Numbered from the stretch's first letter, positions 28,075 to 37,226 are shown. The stretch: 64,000 bases of DNA from Candidatus Zixiibacteriota bacterium (GCA_024231855.1 JAAEQD010000243.1:62001-126000); one strand, 5' to 3'. The notes: generated by a model not told the origin, from the sequence alone. Program-made: numbers and translations.

Positions 28075-30552
28075 ATGAATGAGATGTTCACTGAAAAAGC
28101 GCGACGGGCAATCGAATATGCCAGGGATGAAGCTGCCAGACTAAAGCATGACTACATCGGAACAGAGCACCTGCTTCTGGGTGTGGTTCGATTAGGGGAA
28201 GGTACCGCGGTTGAAATCCTTCAGAATATAGGCATCGATCTTTCCGAATTGAAAAAAGGCGTGGAGGATATTGTTCAACCATCGGGCGGTACGATGCAGA
28301 TGGGACAATTGCCGTTGACCGCGCGAGCTAAAAAAACCCTGGAAATTTCCGGCAATGAAGCGCGGGCTCTTAAATCCAAGGATATCGACACCGAGCATAT
28401 CCTTCTGGCTCTTCTCAAGGATGAGGAAGGTGTTGCGGCTCAGGTTCTGTCGATGTATGATATCGATTATAAGGAAGTGTACGAAGAGCTGCGTAACATT
28501 CAAACCGGTAAACCATCCTCGTTCGGCAAGAAGCGCAAAAAATCCAAAACACCCGCGCTGGATCATTTCGGCCGAGATTTAACCGAACTGGCCAGACGAA
28601 GCAAACTCGATCCGATTATCGGCCGTGATGATGAAATCGAACGCTTAAGTCAGATACTTTCGCGCCGGAAGAAAAACAACCCTTGTCTTATAGGTGAACC
28701 CGGAGTTGGTAAGACGGCTATCGCCGAAGGGCTGGCCCAAAAGATCGTTGAAGGCAAAGTCCCGCAAACTCTTGAGGATAAGCGGATAGTGACGCTGGAT
28801 ATGGCATCACTCGTGGCCGGCACCAAATATCGCGGCCAGTTCGAAGAACGGCTGAAAGCGGTCATGGTTGAAATCCAAAACTCGCAGGATGTTATTATTT
28901 TCATCGATGAGCTTCATACAATCGTCGGCGCCGGCGGCGCTGAGGGAAGTTTGGATGCCTCAAATATTTTTAAACCGGCGCTTTCGCGCGGCGAACTGCA
29001 ATGTATCGGCGCGACTACTCTAAACGAGTATCGTAAATATATCGAAAAGGATGGCGCCCTGGATCGGCGTTTCCAGACCATTATGGTAAATCCGCCTTCG
29101 ACCGAAGATACGATTGAAATCCTGAAGGGCCTCAGGCCCCGCTATGAAGAGCATCATAAGGTCACGATTTCCAACGAGGCTATCGATGCGGCGGTTAAGC
29201 TCTCCGATCGCTATATTTCCGGTAAATTCCAACCCGATAAAGCCATCGATGTAGTCGATGAAACCGGCAGCCGGGCTCATCTGGACGCCTACACCAAACC
29301 CGATAGCTTCAACGAGCTGGAAGATGAGATAATCGAACTGACTAAAAATAAAGATGGCTCGGTTAAAAACCAGGAATTCGAAAAAGCCGCCCATCTGCGT
29401 GATTCTATAAAGCTGAAAAAAGAGCAGCTAGAGCAAGATAAAAAGGAATGGGAAGAAAAGCGAGCCAATCGAAAAGTCGTGATCGGCGAGGATGATATCG
29501 CCGCGGTGATATCAAAAATGACCGGCATACCCTTGTTCAAGCTGGAAGAGAAAGAGTCCAAAAAGCTGTTAAGGATGGAAGATGATCTGGGCAAACGAAT
29601 CGTTGGCCAGGCCGAATCTCTTCATGCTATCGCCAAGGCAATACGCCGTACGCGGGCGGGATTGAAAGATCCTAACAAGCCTATCGGGACATTCATATTT
29701 TTAGGCCCGACCGGAGTCGGCAAAACCGAATTGGCCAAGACCTTGGCGGAGTTCCTGTTTGAAGATGAAGAATCCTTGGTTAGAATCGATATGTCTGAAT
29801 ATATGGAAAAGTTCGCGGTATCAAGGCTAATCGGTGCGCCTCCCGGCTATGTTGGCTATGAGGAGGGCGGCCAGTTAACGGAGAAAGTAAGACGTAAACC
29901 ATATTCAGTCGTGCTTCTCGATGAGATCGAGAAAGCCCATCCTGAAGTGTTTAATATCCTTCTGCAATTGTTCGATGAGGGCCATCTTACAGACTCATTC
30001 GGCCGTAAAGTCGATTTTCGCAATACGGTGGTAATTATGACCTCCAATATGGGAACTCGCCAGGCGAAAGCCGGTAAATCACTAGGTTTCCAGAAAGTCG
30101 ATGAAAAAACCGAATACGATGGTATGAAAGATCGGATATTAGAGGAAGTCAAGCGAACCTTCAATCCGGAACTGGTCAACCGTATCGATGAGATGATAAT
30201 CTTCCACGCTCTGGATAAGAACCATATTTTGGAAATTATCAGTATACTTTTAGAGGATGTGGAGAAGCGCTTGTCCGACAAAAATATCGAGTTTAACCTA
30301 ACCGATACCGGACGCAACTTCCTGGCAGATAAAGGTTTCGATCCTAATTTTGGCGCTCGTCCGTTGAAACGCGCGATTCAGAGATATCTCGAGGATCCTC
30401 TGGCGGAAGAAATCCTGAAAGGTGACTATACAAACGGCTGTAAGGTAAGTATTTATCACGAAAAAGATAAAGATGAACTGAGTTTCGATCTGGATCCGCT
30501 GAAGAGTAAACCCGAAGAGGAAGAGAAATCTGAGCCTGAAAAGGCCGTCTAG
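28075..30552 (+). CDS. clpC: ClpC-type AAA+ unfoldase
   Basis: 825 residues. The N-terminal Clp repeat domain (residues 1-150) is followed by AAA module 1 with [12 protein letters not shown]-containing middle domain ([17 protein letters not shown]) and AAA module 2 with [19 protein letters not shown] follow. The C-terminal D2-small domain ends in an acidic tail. It unfolds proteins for ClpP; phospho-arginine on substrates binds the N domain in the known system. Placed 24 bases after mcsB and ended by a strong terminator. Confidence 0.95.
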   Translation: MNEMFTEKARRAIEYARDEAARLKHDYIGTEHLLLGVVRLGEGTAVEILQNIGIDLSELKKGVEDIVQPSGGTMQMGQLPLTARAKKTLEISGNEARALKSKDIDTEHILLALLKDEEGVAAQVLSMYDIDYKEVYEELRNIQTGKPSSFGKKRKKSKTPALDHFGRDLTELARRSKLDPIIGRDDEIERLSQILSRRKKNNPCLIGEPGVGKTAIAEGLAQKIVEGKVPQTLEDKRIVTLDMASLVAGTKYRGQFEERLKAVMVEIQNSQDVIIFIDELHTIVGAGGAEGSLDASNIFKPALSRGELQCIGATTLNEYRKYIEKDGALDRRFQTIMVNPPSTEDTIEILKGLRPRYEEHHKVTISNEAIDAAVKLSDRYISGKFQPDKAIDVVDETGSRAHLDAYTKPDSFNELEDEIIELTKNKDGSVKNQEFEKAAHLRDSIKLKKEQLEQDKKEWEEKRANRKVVIGEDDIAAVISKMTGIPLFKLEEKESKKLLRMEDDLGKRIVGQAESLHAIAKAIRRTRAGLKDPNKPIGTFIFLGPTGVGKTELAKTLAEFLFEDEESLVRIDMSEYMEKFAVSRLIGAPPGYVGYEEGGQLTEKVRRKPYSVVLLDEIEKAHPEVFNILLQLFDEGHLTDSFGRKVDFRNTVVIMTSNMGTRQAKAGKSLGFQKVDEKTEYDGMKDRILEEVKRTFNPELVNRIDEMIIFHALDKNHILEIISILLEDVEKRLSDKNIEFNLTDTGRNFLADKGFDPNFGARPLKRAIQRYLEDPLAEEILKGDYTNGCKVSIYHEKDKDELSFDLDPLKSKPEEEEKSEPEKAV

Positions 30553-30581
30553 GACCAATTAACGAGCTTAAAACGAATTTT

Positions 30582-30609
30582 AAACCGGCTCTCAAGAGCC
30601 GGTTTATTA
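30582..30609 (+). terminator. Rho-independent terminator of the mcsA-mcsB-clpC operon
   Basis: Perfect 11-bp stem AAACCGGCTCT (30582-30592) / AGAGCCGGTTT (30595-30605) followed by a short T-rich tail. Confidence 0.85.
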
Positions 30610-30654
30610 TTGTCCCGCAGGGCAGGTTTTTAATGATTCATAATGGATAATCGC

Positions 30655-30682
30655 TTGACATTGATGCGGAAATCATTAAATT
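30655..30682 (+). promoter_or_regulatory. Promoter of rpmA
   Basis: TTGACA (30655-30660), 16-base spacer, TAAATT (30677-30682); the first transcribed bases would be about 25 before the ATG. Confidence 0.55.
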
Positions 30683-30714
30683 AGGGCTTTGAGTTTTTGA
30701 GAAAGGAATGATCG

Positions 30715-30966
30715 ATGGCACATAAGAAAGGTGTTGGATCTTCAAGAAACGGACGCGACTCGAACGGTCAGCGGCGGGGCGTGAAACGGTTTTCCGGCCA
30801 GCAAGTGACCTCCGGCTCTATTATTGTCCGCCAGAGAGGTACCAAAATTTACCCCGGCGATAATGTGAAAATCGGCAAAGATGATACGCTTTTCGCCACT
30901 GCCGATGGCGTGGTTGAGTTCATCAGAGTCGGTCGTGACCGCAAGAAAGTTTCTGTAAATGTCTGA
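30715..30966 (+). CDS. rpmA: 50S ribosomal protein L27
   Basis: 83 residues beginning [16 protein letters not shown], the canonical L27 start without the cleaved extension of Firmicutes. It contains [21 protein letters not shown]. Part of the large subunit near the peptidyl-transferase centre. The usual partner rplU (L21) is not adjacent; the gene has its own promoter and terminator. Confidence 0.97.
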   Translation: MAHKKGVGSSRNGRDSNGQRRGVKRFSGQQVTSGSIIVRQRGTKIYPGDNVKIGKDDTLFATADGVVEFIRVGRDRKKVSVNV

Positions 30967-30970
30967 TATA

Positions 30971-31002
30971 ATACCCGGTAGCTCGCGCTTCCGGGTATTT
31001 TT
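30971..31002 (+). terminator. Rho-independent terminator of rpmA
   Basis: ATACCCGG (30971-30978) pairs with CCGGGTAT (30991-30998) around a 12-base loop, followed by T residues. Confidence 0.8.
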
Positions 31003-31036
31003 AGGCATATTCTGCACACGATCCCACAAAAAATAG

Positions 31037-31684
31037 ATGCCCGAATTAAGAAGCAAAATTCCAAAACGCATAGGTGTTCTTCTATCGAGTGAATCGTTAT
31101 GGGAGATAATATTTTGCTTCCATCAAATCGAAAGCAAAGGCTACATGCGTATGCCGATTGTTTTCACACCTGTTGGCGCCGATCCTGACGAACCGGATTT
31201 TAAAAAATCTATTCATAAAAACTTGTCGCGGATTGATTTGACTGATGCCGAGGACTTGAAAACCGGCTCCCTCACGGCGCTAATTATGGCCGTTGGTGAA
31301 AAGGAGTTTGATACCCTTTGCGATTTCGATGAGAAAGGCAAGGCTTTCAAAATATCGACTGAATTGCGAGCTTTTCTCAGAACGGTCTATCGCAAGGGTT
31401 TGCCGATTGGAGCGTTTGGCCACGCGGTTCCGATTTTAGTGAAGGCGATTCAGGGTATCACCCAAAGCGGCCCGGTTGTGACAGTCGGCAATAATCCGAA
31501 ACTTCAATCGGGTATCGAGGCCGCCGGCGCCCAGGCAATTACTACCCGGCCAACCGAAGTTGTTATTGATCAAACCAACAAGCTGGTAACTTCCGGCGGT
31601 CAACTGGCTACCAAACGTTTGGTTGAGGTGTCCGCCGATTGTGAAAATATGATTAAAGCGTTATTGGAACTTATCAAAGGATAA
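31037..31684 (+). CDS. ElbB/DJ-1-like protein lacking the nucleophile Cys
   Basis: 215 residues. The second half follows the ElbB (isoprenoid-biosynthesis glyoxalase-like, class I glutamine-amidotransferase-fold) pattern: GLPIGAFGHAVPILV, PVVTVGNN, TEVVIDQTNKLVTSGGQLA, and MIKALLEL. In ElbB the segment corresponding to GAFGHAVP is GAICIAP, with the nucleophilic Cys. Here that position is Gly and no Cys is near, so glyoxalase-like chemistry is unlikely. The N-terminus MPELRSKIPKRIGVLLS fits the first beta strand. It lies 3 bases before the fumarase alpha gene, so it may be co-expressed with it. Confidence 0.65.
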   Translation: MPELRSKIPKRIGVLLSSESLWEIIFCFHQIESKGYMRMPIVFTPVGADPDEPDFKKSIHKNLSRIDLTDAEDLKTGSLTALIMAVGEKEFDTLCDFDEKGKAFKISTELRAFLRTVYRKGLPIGAFGHAVPILVKAIQGITQSGPVVTVGNNPKLQSGIEAAGAQAITTRPTEVVIDQTNKLVTSGGQLATKRLVEVSADCENMIKALLELIKG

Positions 31685-31687
31685 TTT

Positions 31688-32527
31688 ATGCGTGAAATCG
31701 ATGTAAACCAGATCGTTTCCGCGGTCAAAACGATGTGCACGGACGCCAACTATTATCTTGGTGATGACGTTCTCAATGCCATCAAAAAATTCGAAAAGGC
31801 CGAGGAATCCCCGCTGGGCAAGGAAATCTTAAATCAAATTATCAAAAATGCCGGTATCGCTAAAGAAAAGAAGATGCCGCTATGTCAGGATACAGGCTAT
31901 TCGGCGATCTTTGCCGAGGTCGGCCAGGAAGCGCATTTCAACGGTGATTTCAATGAGGCGATCAACGAGGGTGTTCGTCAGGGTTACCAGGAGGGATTCT
32001 TGCGTAAGTCGGTAGTCGAGGATCCGCTTCGGCGTAAGAATACCGGCGATAATACCCCGGCGATAATCACTACCAAACTGGTCCCCGGCGATAAAGTTAA
32101 AATCATTATCCTGCCCAAGGGCGGCGGCTCAGAGAATATGAGCCGAATTAAAATGCTTAAACCCGGTGACGGGGAAGACGGCGTGAAAGATTTCATTGTC
32201 GAAACAGTGAAAATCGCCGGCGGTAATCCCTGCCCGCCGCTGATTATCGGCGTCGGTATCGGAGGATTGTTCGATAAGGTGGCCCATATCGCCAAACACT
32301 CCCTGCTCCGTGAAATCGGCAGCAAACATCCCGATTCGTATTACGCCGCGATGGAGCAAGAACTTCTCGAACGGATCAATAACACCGGCGTGGGACCGCA
32401 GGGTCTGGGCGGTCGTACTACCGCTTTGGCCGTGCATATCGAGACGCATCCCTGTCATATCGCAAGTCTGCCCGTGGCTGTCAATACCCAGTGCCATTCG
32501 GCCCGTCACAAAGAAACCGTGATCTGA
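31688..32527 (+). CDS. Class I fumarate hydratase (or related dehydratase), alpha subunit
   Basis: 279 residues. Fe-S cluster Cys residues fall in PLCQDTGYSAIF, GGNPCPPLIIGVGIGG and NTQCHSARHKE, the standard pattern of the two-subunit class I fumarase/tartrate dehydratase alpha chain. Interconverts fumarate and malate with a [4Fe-4S] cluster. The beta gene follows after 11 bases. Tartrate dehydratase cannot be excluded from sequence alone, but fumarase is the more common assignment in a bacterium with a TCA-type metabolism. Confidence 0.9.
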   Translation: MREIDVNQIVSAVKTMCTDANYYLGDDVLNAIKKFEKAEESPLGKEILNQIIKNAGIAKEKKMPLCQDTGYSAIFAEVGQEAHFNGDFNEAINEGVRQGYQEGFLRKSVVEDPLRRKNTGDNTPAIITTKLVPGDKVKIIILPKGGGSENMSRIKMLKPGDGEDGVKDFIVETVKIAGGNPCPPLIIGVGIGGLFDKVAHIAKHSLLREIGSKHPDSYYAAMEQELLERINNTGVGPQGLGGRTTALAVHIETHPCHIASLPVAVNTQCHSARHKETVI

Positions 32528-32538
32528 GGAAGGTAATT

Positions 32539-33090
32539 ATGGATTATATAAAATTAACTCCGCCTTTGACGGATGAGGTTATCGGAAAACTCAAAGTAGG
32601 CGACCGGGTATTAATCTCCGGCACCATGTATACCGGCCGTGATGCCGCCCATAAGAAGATGGTCGATTTGATCGAGAAGAACGAGCCGATGCCGTTTGAC
32701 CCGACCGGCCAGATTATCTATTTCGTCGGCCCGGCCCCGGCCAAACCCGGCCAGGTGATGAATTCCGCCGGCCCGACAACATCCGGACGCATGAACAAAT
32801 TCTCGCCGATAGTAATCGGCGCCGGCCTCAAAGGCATGGTCGGTAAAGGCGAGATGGGTCCCGAGGTGGTCGAGGCGATGAAGAAACACAAGGCTGTCTA
32901 CATGGTCGCCACCGGCGGCGCCGGCGCCCTGATTGCCGATAGGATAGTCGGCGCGGAAGTGGTCGCCTGGGAAGAATTGGGTCCCGAGGCTGTCCGCAAA
33001 CTGACAGTCGATGAATTCCCCGCTATCATAGCCCAGGATTGCCACGGCGGCAATATCTACGTCGAGGGCATGGCGAAGTATAAGAAATAA
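32539..33090 (+). CDS. Class I fumarate hydratase (or related dehydratase), beta subunit
   Basis: 183 residues from ATG 32539 (GAGGAAGG upstream); a longer reading from 32491 lacks a ribosome site. The family motifs GDRVLISGTMYTGRDAAHKKM, GPTTSGRMNKFSP (landmarks), KGEMGPEVVEAM and ATGGAGALIADRI are present. Forms the swivel domain of the enzyme with the alpha subunit encoded just before. Confidence 0.9.
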   Translation: MDYIKLTPPLTDEVIGKLKVGDRVLISGTMYTGRDAAHKKMVDLIEKNEPMPFDPTGQIIYFVGPAPAKPGQVMNSAGPTTSGRMNKFSPIVIGAGLKGMVGKGEMGPEVVEAMKKHKAVYMVATGGAGALIADRIVGAEVVAWEELGPEAVRKLTVDEFPAIIAQDCHGGNIYVEGMAKYKK

Positions 33091-33466
33091 GCAAAAAGAT
33101 ACTCGCGTTGTCGGGTCTCTCGCAGAGTCAAATGACCCGACCCGACAACATGACTGATAGATTTCCCCTAGGACGTCCTAATGGATCTTCGATATTGATA
33201 TACGCCCTTTTTTAATTTCCACTTTCACCTTGTTCCCAAGCGCCGCTTGGGAACACTTGTTGCTAAGCGGCGCTTAGCAACAAGATTAAACGATAAGCAA
33301 AAGAAAAGTATATTATACCACCTCCGCGATTAAACACTGGGTTTTATAACTAAGGTTTTCATCATTAAAATATTTGCCATTGTTTGAGAATAATGCTATA
33401 TATTAATCTTGTAATTTGCGGTTCCTATTATAAGAATTAACAAAGAGCGTTAGGATTTCTTGGAAA
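33091..33466. other. Gene-free region with palindromic structures
   Basis: Contains a hairpin (GTTGTCGGGT 33107-33116 with ACCCGACAAC 33140-33149), a 12-bp perfect palindrome TAGGACGTCCTA (33169-33180), and the double palindrome at 33232-33284. No ORF is supported. It marks the left edge of the accessory island. Confidence 0.6.
33232..33284. repeat. Paired palindromic repeat, copy 1 (BIME-like)
   Basis: Two adjacent hairpins. First: GTTCCCAAGC (33232-33241) / GCTTGGGAAC (33245-33254). Second: CTTGTTGCTAAGC (33256-33268) / GCTTAGCAACAAG (33272-33284). Both stems are perfect with 3-base loops. Related copies lie at 34890-34944, 37443-37493 (decayed) and 38829-38857 (one hairpin deleted). Confidence 0.85.
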
Positions 33467-34522
33467 TTGAATCATATTGAGCAAATAAAAGTATTTTTAA
33501 GTTCGACAAAAACCGATCTTCAAGCTGAACGCAAAGCTGTTGAGTCAGCCATTCGCCGAATGCAAATTCCATTTATTGGGATGGAGTATTTTGGATCTAA
33601 TGAACAATCTCCTATAGATGTTTGTATTAATGGATTAAAAGAGTCATCGATTTACATAGGAATTATCGGATTTAAATATGGATCATTTGTTCCCGGCACA
33701 GATATATCCTTCACGCAATACGAATATGATACCGCGGGGAAATTAGGTTTGCCTAGATTGATTTATTTGAAAAGCGAAGAAGCAAAATTAAGCTATAAAG
33801 ATGTTGAACATGATGAATTATTGCGAAATAAAATGCTTAATTTTAGAAGCAATTCGGAATCAGCACATGCTTCATCTGAATTTTCTGATTCAAATGACTT
33901 GGCAGCTATGGTTACAGCTGATCTTTTTAATTTGCTCTACCAAAGGAAAGAAAGATCATTGATTGTTTCAGAAACAGATATCTTTCAAATGCCGCGAGTA
34001 ATTATTAAAAGAGCTGAAATGACATTACTTGATGTTAGAAAAATGCTCGAAAAGGTACATAGAGCGGAACGAAATGGAACACTGTCTAAGCAAGATTCGC
34101 GGCAAATGGCAGTTGATTTTTTCCGGAATTATAGATTCAATTATGACGGAGAATTTACTGTGTTCAATTCGGAACGAATAACAGTTTTTCATCAATTTCA
34201 GCATATGATAGGTAAAATTTTCTTTTTTATAGATGTGAATTTTGAGCCGATATTCAATTATCTATTAGAGAATAAGGGAGAAGGTACTCTAAAGTGGATT
34301 GATAATCTGTCATCAGACTATCTTCTTAGTAACGAAGTTTTTTATTCGCAGCAGGGCAGCAAAGAATGGATTAGGTTCAATATTGCTCCTTTTTTATATT
34401 TTGAACCGTGGGATTGGTTTGTGCTTGTAGAATCGCATAATGAGATACATGGATTAAGCAGTACAGAGATTCAAGATATTCATAAGGAATTTCGTAATAA
34501 ACAGGGTTGGGTAATAATATAA
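33467..34522 (+). CDS. DUF4062-domain protein of AT-rich composition
   Basis: 351 residues from TTG 33467; TAGGA lies upstream at 33451-33455. The N-terminal 130 residues match the DUF4062 pattern: IKVFLSSTKTDLQAERKAV, IGMEYFGSNEQSP, INGLKESSIYIGIIGFKYG and SFTQYEYDTA. DUF4062 is a TIR-like/nucleoside-processing-like domain often found as the N-terminal part of NTPase or effector proteins in accessory regions. The C-terminal 200 residues show no recognised domain. Codon use is much more AT-rich than flanking genes. Together with the surrounding palindromes it suggests horizontal gain; a defence role is possible but unproven. Confidence 0.7.
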   Translation: MNHIEQIKVFLSSTKTDLQAERKAVESAIRRMQIPFIGMEYFGSNEQSPIDVCINGLKESSIYIGIIGFKYGSFVPGTDISFTQYEYDTAGKLGLPRLIYLKSEEAKLSYKDVEHDELLRNKMLNFRSNSESAHASSEFSDSNDLAAMVTADLFNLLYQRKERSLIVSETDIFQMPRVIIKRAEMTLLDVRKMLEKVHRAERNGTLSKQDSRQMAVDFFRNYRFNYDGEFTVFNSERITVFHQFQHMIGKIFFFIDVNFEPIFNYLLENKGEGTLKWIDNLSSDYLLSNEVFYSQQGSKEWIRFNIAPFLYFEPWDWFVLVESHNEIHGLSSTEIQDIHKEFRNKQGWVII

Positions 34523-34600
34523 ACCTATATTTGTTAGCTAGTTAAGCCATTGACTATAAAATTAAATCCTGGTTCCCAGGGTGCCCCATTCCCGCCCAAA

Positions 34601-34748
34601 GGGCTTGTTGAAAAACCCATCCTATAATTTTTAAATAGTTTTCTTGAAAGACCGTAGGGGCACAGCATGTTGTGCCTCTACGGGTTACTTGGCCATAAAT
34701 TTAAAATTCAAGCATCATATCGAATAAACGGGCTTTTTCAACAAGCCC
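34601..34748. mobile_element. MITE-like element with 15-bp perfect terminal inverted repeats
   Basis: 148 bp, no ORF, identical 15-bp ends in inverted orientation and an internal palindrome. A partial copy of its end is at 38708-38724 (GGCTTGTTTGTTGAAAAA). A clear target-site duplication is not visible. Confidence 0.5.
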
Positions 34749-34889
34749 CTAAAGCGGGAGTGGGATACTCAAAAATCGTTATTTATTGATTGTTATTAAA
34801 TATAATATTGGTGGTATTATTAAAGCAACCCACCCTCGCTTGAGGCGAGGGATGGGGCACCCCTGTTTGGTAACACCTTATTTCCCCTT

Positions 34890-34944
34890 GTTCCCAAACG
34901 CTGCTTGGGAACGCCTTGTTGCTAAGCTTAGCTTAACAACAAGG
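34890..34944. repeat. Paired palindromic repeat, copy 2
   Basis: GTTCCCAA (34890-34897) / TTGGGAAC (34905-34912), then CCTTGTTGCTAAGC (34914-34927) / GCTTAACAACAAGG (34931-34944). Same order and spacing as copy 1, with stem changes. Confidence 0.8.
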
Positions 34945-34958
34945 CTATTACTGCGGTC

Positions 34959-36005
34959 TTAATCTACGATACTAACATTTGGCCATTTTATATCATTAAC
35001 ATATTTGACTAATTCCTTGGGACGATATTTGGGATCTCTTTCCCAGCGTTTTTTGACCGACGAGTGTATTAATATTTCACCCTTTTCGTGATCTATCGGA
35101 CGATGAAAAGCGCGTTTCGATCGATAAATACCGCGTCTTGATTGGTGCAGTGTGGCACCATAGCTTGGCTTGAGAGAATCGCGTAAATGCGGTTCGAATG
35201 TCAATCCGGCCTTCGTCGCCTCCCGCATAATCCAGTCGAGAGGTATATCAGCAAGCTTGGCATTGGTTCTTTTATCAGGTGGATAGGTGCCGCCAATGTC
35301 GCTATGAACACCGGCGAACCAAACTTGCTTCAAGCTAACACCGGGTCGCGGCACCCAAACCGTGGGTTCAAAATCGGACCGCTGCTCATCTATTGCCATC
35401 GCGTGGCGAGCGATTACAATATTGGGTCCCATTTTTGTGTCATAAAACTCATCCGCTCTATTCAAGAATCCCAGAAATGAGAAAGGAATGCCTAACGCGC
35501 CGACAGTATCCCATACGCCGACAAAAGCCACTTTTTTGCTCGCGTGCGAGAATTTTCTCTTGAACTCCAGAGATTTTTTACCATCCGGCGCATAATCCCT
35601 ACCAGGTTTCTTATAGTGTTTGAAGGCAGTTTCAATAAGTTTCGCGTTAGGTCTTCTTAAAATTCCACAATTATTAATCAGCCCGCATAAACTGCGTACT
35701 GTATAGGAACCCCGACTAAAACCGAAGAAAAATAGCTCGTCACCCGGTGAATAGTTTTGAACGATATAGCGATAATCATCCATGATATTTTTATTTATTC
35801 CTTTGCCGGTAATGCCGCCTCTGACATTGCCATAATAGGAACCCACGCCCCAGTCATAAAAAACCTGTTGAGGAATATTTTGACTGCCGAAAGGTTTTAT
35901 CGCCCGAGCCAACTTTAAAACGTTTGTTGGTTGATCCTTTTTGATATCCTTCTCCGGCCGATTCCAGGTTCCATCCGCGCAAATTACTATCCTTTTTTTG
36001 CCCAT
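34959..36005 (-). CDS. DUF2235-family alpha/beta hydrolase
   Basis: 348 residues with a GAAGGAGACC ribosome site before the ATG (end of gene on the plus map at 36005). Family landmarks: KRIVICADGTWNRPEKD, YDWGVGSYYG, the nucleophile elbow GFSRG (Ser97), FVGVWDTVGALGIP with the candidate Asp, and WFAGVHSDIGGTYP with the candidate His. DUF2235 includes the type VI secretion phospholipase effectors Tle1, though many members are uncharacterised housekeeping or stress hydrolases. No signal peptide is seen. It is the third gene of a minus-strand group with a helical protein and a lipoprotein. Confidence 0.85.
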   Translation of the reverse strand: MGKKRIVICADGTWNRPEKDIKKDQPTNVLKLARAIKPFGSQNIPQQVFYDWGVGSYYGNVRGGITGKGINKNIMDDYRYIVQNYSPGDELFFFGFSRGSYTVRSLCGLINNCGILRRPNAKLIETAFKHYKKPGRDYAPDGKKSLEFKRKFSHASKKVAFVGVWDTVGALGIPFSFLGFLNRADEFYDTKMGPNIVIARHAMAIDEQRSDFEPTVWVPRPGVSLKQVWFAGVHSDIGGTYPPDKRTNAKLADIPLDWIMREATKAGLTFEPHLRDSLKPSYGATLHQSRRGIYRSKRAFHRPIDHEKGEILIHSSVKKRWERDPKYRPKELVKYVNDIKWPNVSIVD

Positions 36006-36241
36006 ATTTTGGTCTCCTTCACTATGCTAATTGAAGAAACTTCGATTTTTTCTGAACAACTCCATGACTTGTTAATAAATAGGCATTAACGGGAACACCA
36101 TGATATCTATCATCTGCGGTTTTCCCGATCTTGGTCCTCCTATATTCTTTTTATGCAATTACCGAGTTGCCCGCGCTGCTAAGCTTTAAATTGTGAAATC
36201 AATTGATGCAAAACCCCTGTCCAAAATCGTTTCCTTCAGAT
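36006..36241. other. Short gap upstream of the DUF2235 gene
   Basis: 236 bases without ORF or clear promoter; the DUF2235 ribosome site is its left end. Confidence 0.5.
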
Positions 36242-36553
36242 TTATAAACCCTTCAGTAGTTTCATCGCTTCCTTACTTATATCGAGAACGCTACTGCCGA
36301 GAGCTTCAAGTCTCTGTTTAAACTGCGCTAAGCTTTCATTATTAGCTGTAGCTTCGTTTACAGCGGCGATAAGTTTATCATAAGTTGCTTGATCCGCTAT
36401 TTTTGGTTTGAGTTTCTCCAGGTCAGAGCTTGTAGCTTCTTTCAAAGCTTTCAGATCTTTTTCCAATTCTTCATCGGTCTCTCTGGCCGCTTCTTCTGAC
36501 TGCCGCTTTAACTCCGCCCTCATTCTTTCTTCCAGATCGTCATGGTTTGGCAT
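36242..36553 (-). CDS. Small highly charged helical protein of unknown function
   Basis: 103 residues, GGGAGG upstream of the ATG. Glu/Lys/Ala-rich with heptad-like character (RMRAELKRQSEEAARETDEE, then LEKDLKALKEATSSDLEKL), likely a coiled coil. It has no signal peptide, Cys or membrane segment. It lies between the lipoprotein gene (49 bases upstream) and DUF2235 on the same strand. I do not recognise a family. Confidence 0.65.
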   Translation of the reverse strand: MPNHDDLEERMRAELKRQSEEAARETDEELEKDLKALKEATSSDLEKLKPKIADQATYDKLIAAVNEATANNESLAQFKQRLEALGSSVLDISKEAMKLLKGL

Positions 36554-36602
36554 TTTAGTATTCCTCCCTATTAATCAATCTAGTTTTCGACGTTTCTTTC
36601 TT

Positions 36603-37226
36603 TTATTCCGGTTCACTGATATATTCATCAATGGTTTTCGATTTTTCAATTGCTTCATCCGCCTTATCAGACGCGGTTATTAGGCCATTGTTGATTTTGT
36701 CTCGTAAATCTTTCAGCTTTAATGCTGCTAATGCCTCGTCCTGAACCTCTTTTACTTTACGGATGCTGTTTAAGTGCGCCGTTATCGTCGCGTTGGCAGT
36801 AATTAACTGAGCAAAAACTTCATCTACCGATTTATTTAGTTCGCTTTCATCGTCATTAATAGGCTCAATCAGTTTTTTTCTCTGTTGTTCTATCTTGCTT
36901 ATTGCCTCTTCAGCCCAAAGTTTTACACCTATCAGAACAATAGTGGGATCAGGGTCTTTAGCTTTGTCAACTAACTTACCTTTCTCAATGAATTTCTTTA
37001 GATAGAGCGGCGTCCATTCATTTTCAACAAAATCCTCAGCCTGTTTTCTAAGTCCATCAAAATGCGTTTTGATTAATCCCTTATAAGATAAGTGAACAGC
37101 ATTTAGATCCTGTCCCATTGTGTAAGAGAGTTCGACCACCTCTTTGGGGATACTCGCGCATCCAATGAGGGAGATAGTAATAATGACAATAATCGATTTC
37201 AAAAGCCGGTTTGCCCGTAAATTCAT
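36603..37226 (-). CDS. Helical lipoprotein of unknown function
   Basis: 207 residues; AGGAGG is well placed before the ATG. The signal peptide ends in the lipobox LIGC (Cys23), so the mature protein is membrane anchored. The mature part is almost wholly helical and charged (LSYKGLIKTHFDGLRKQAED; LKLKDLRDKINNGL). First gene of the three-gene minus-strand group, downstream of a plausible promoter. No known domain. In type VI loci Tle1-class lipases are paired with periplasmic lipoprotein immunity proteins, but nothing here proves that relation. Confidence 0.75.
   Translation of the reverse strand: MNLRANRLLKSIIVIITISLIGCASIPKEVVELSYTMGQDLNAVHLSYKGLIKTHFDGLRKQAEDFVENEWTPLYLKKFIEKGKLVDKAKDPDPTIVLIGVKLWAEEAISKIEQQRKKLIEPINDDESELNKSVDEVFAQLITANATITAHLNSIRKVKEVQDEALAALKLKDLRDKINNGLITASDKADEAIEKSKTIDEYISEPE

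Larger units (their letters stand above)
34523..34958. repeat. Nested palindromic/MITE-like repeats between DUF4062 and DUF2235 genes
   Basis: No gene. A 15-bp perfect inverted repeat GGGCTTGTTGAAAAA (34601-34615) / TTTTTCAACAAGCCC (34734-34748) bounds a 148-bp MITE-like unit. Its core is the hairpin CCGTAGGGGCACA (34652-34664) / TGTGCCTCTACGG (34671-34683). This unit sits between inverted flanks GGGTGCCCCATTCCCGC (about 34580-34595) and AAGCGGGAGTGGGATACTC (34752-34770). A further element follows at 34829-34863, shared with 37626-37660, and a double palindrome at 34890-34944. Confidence 0.7.
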
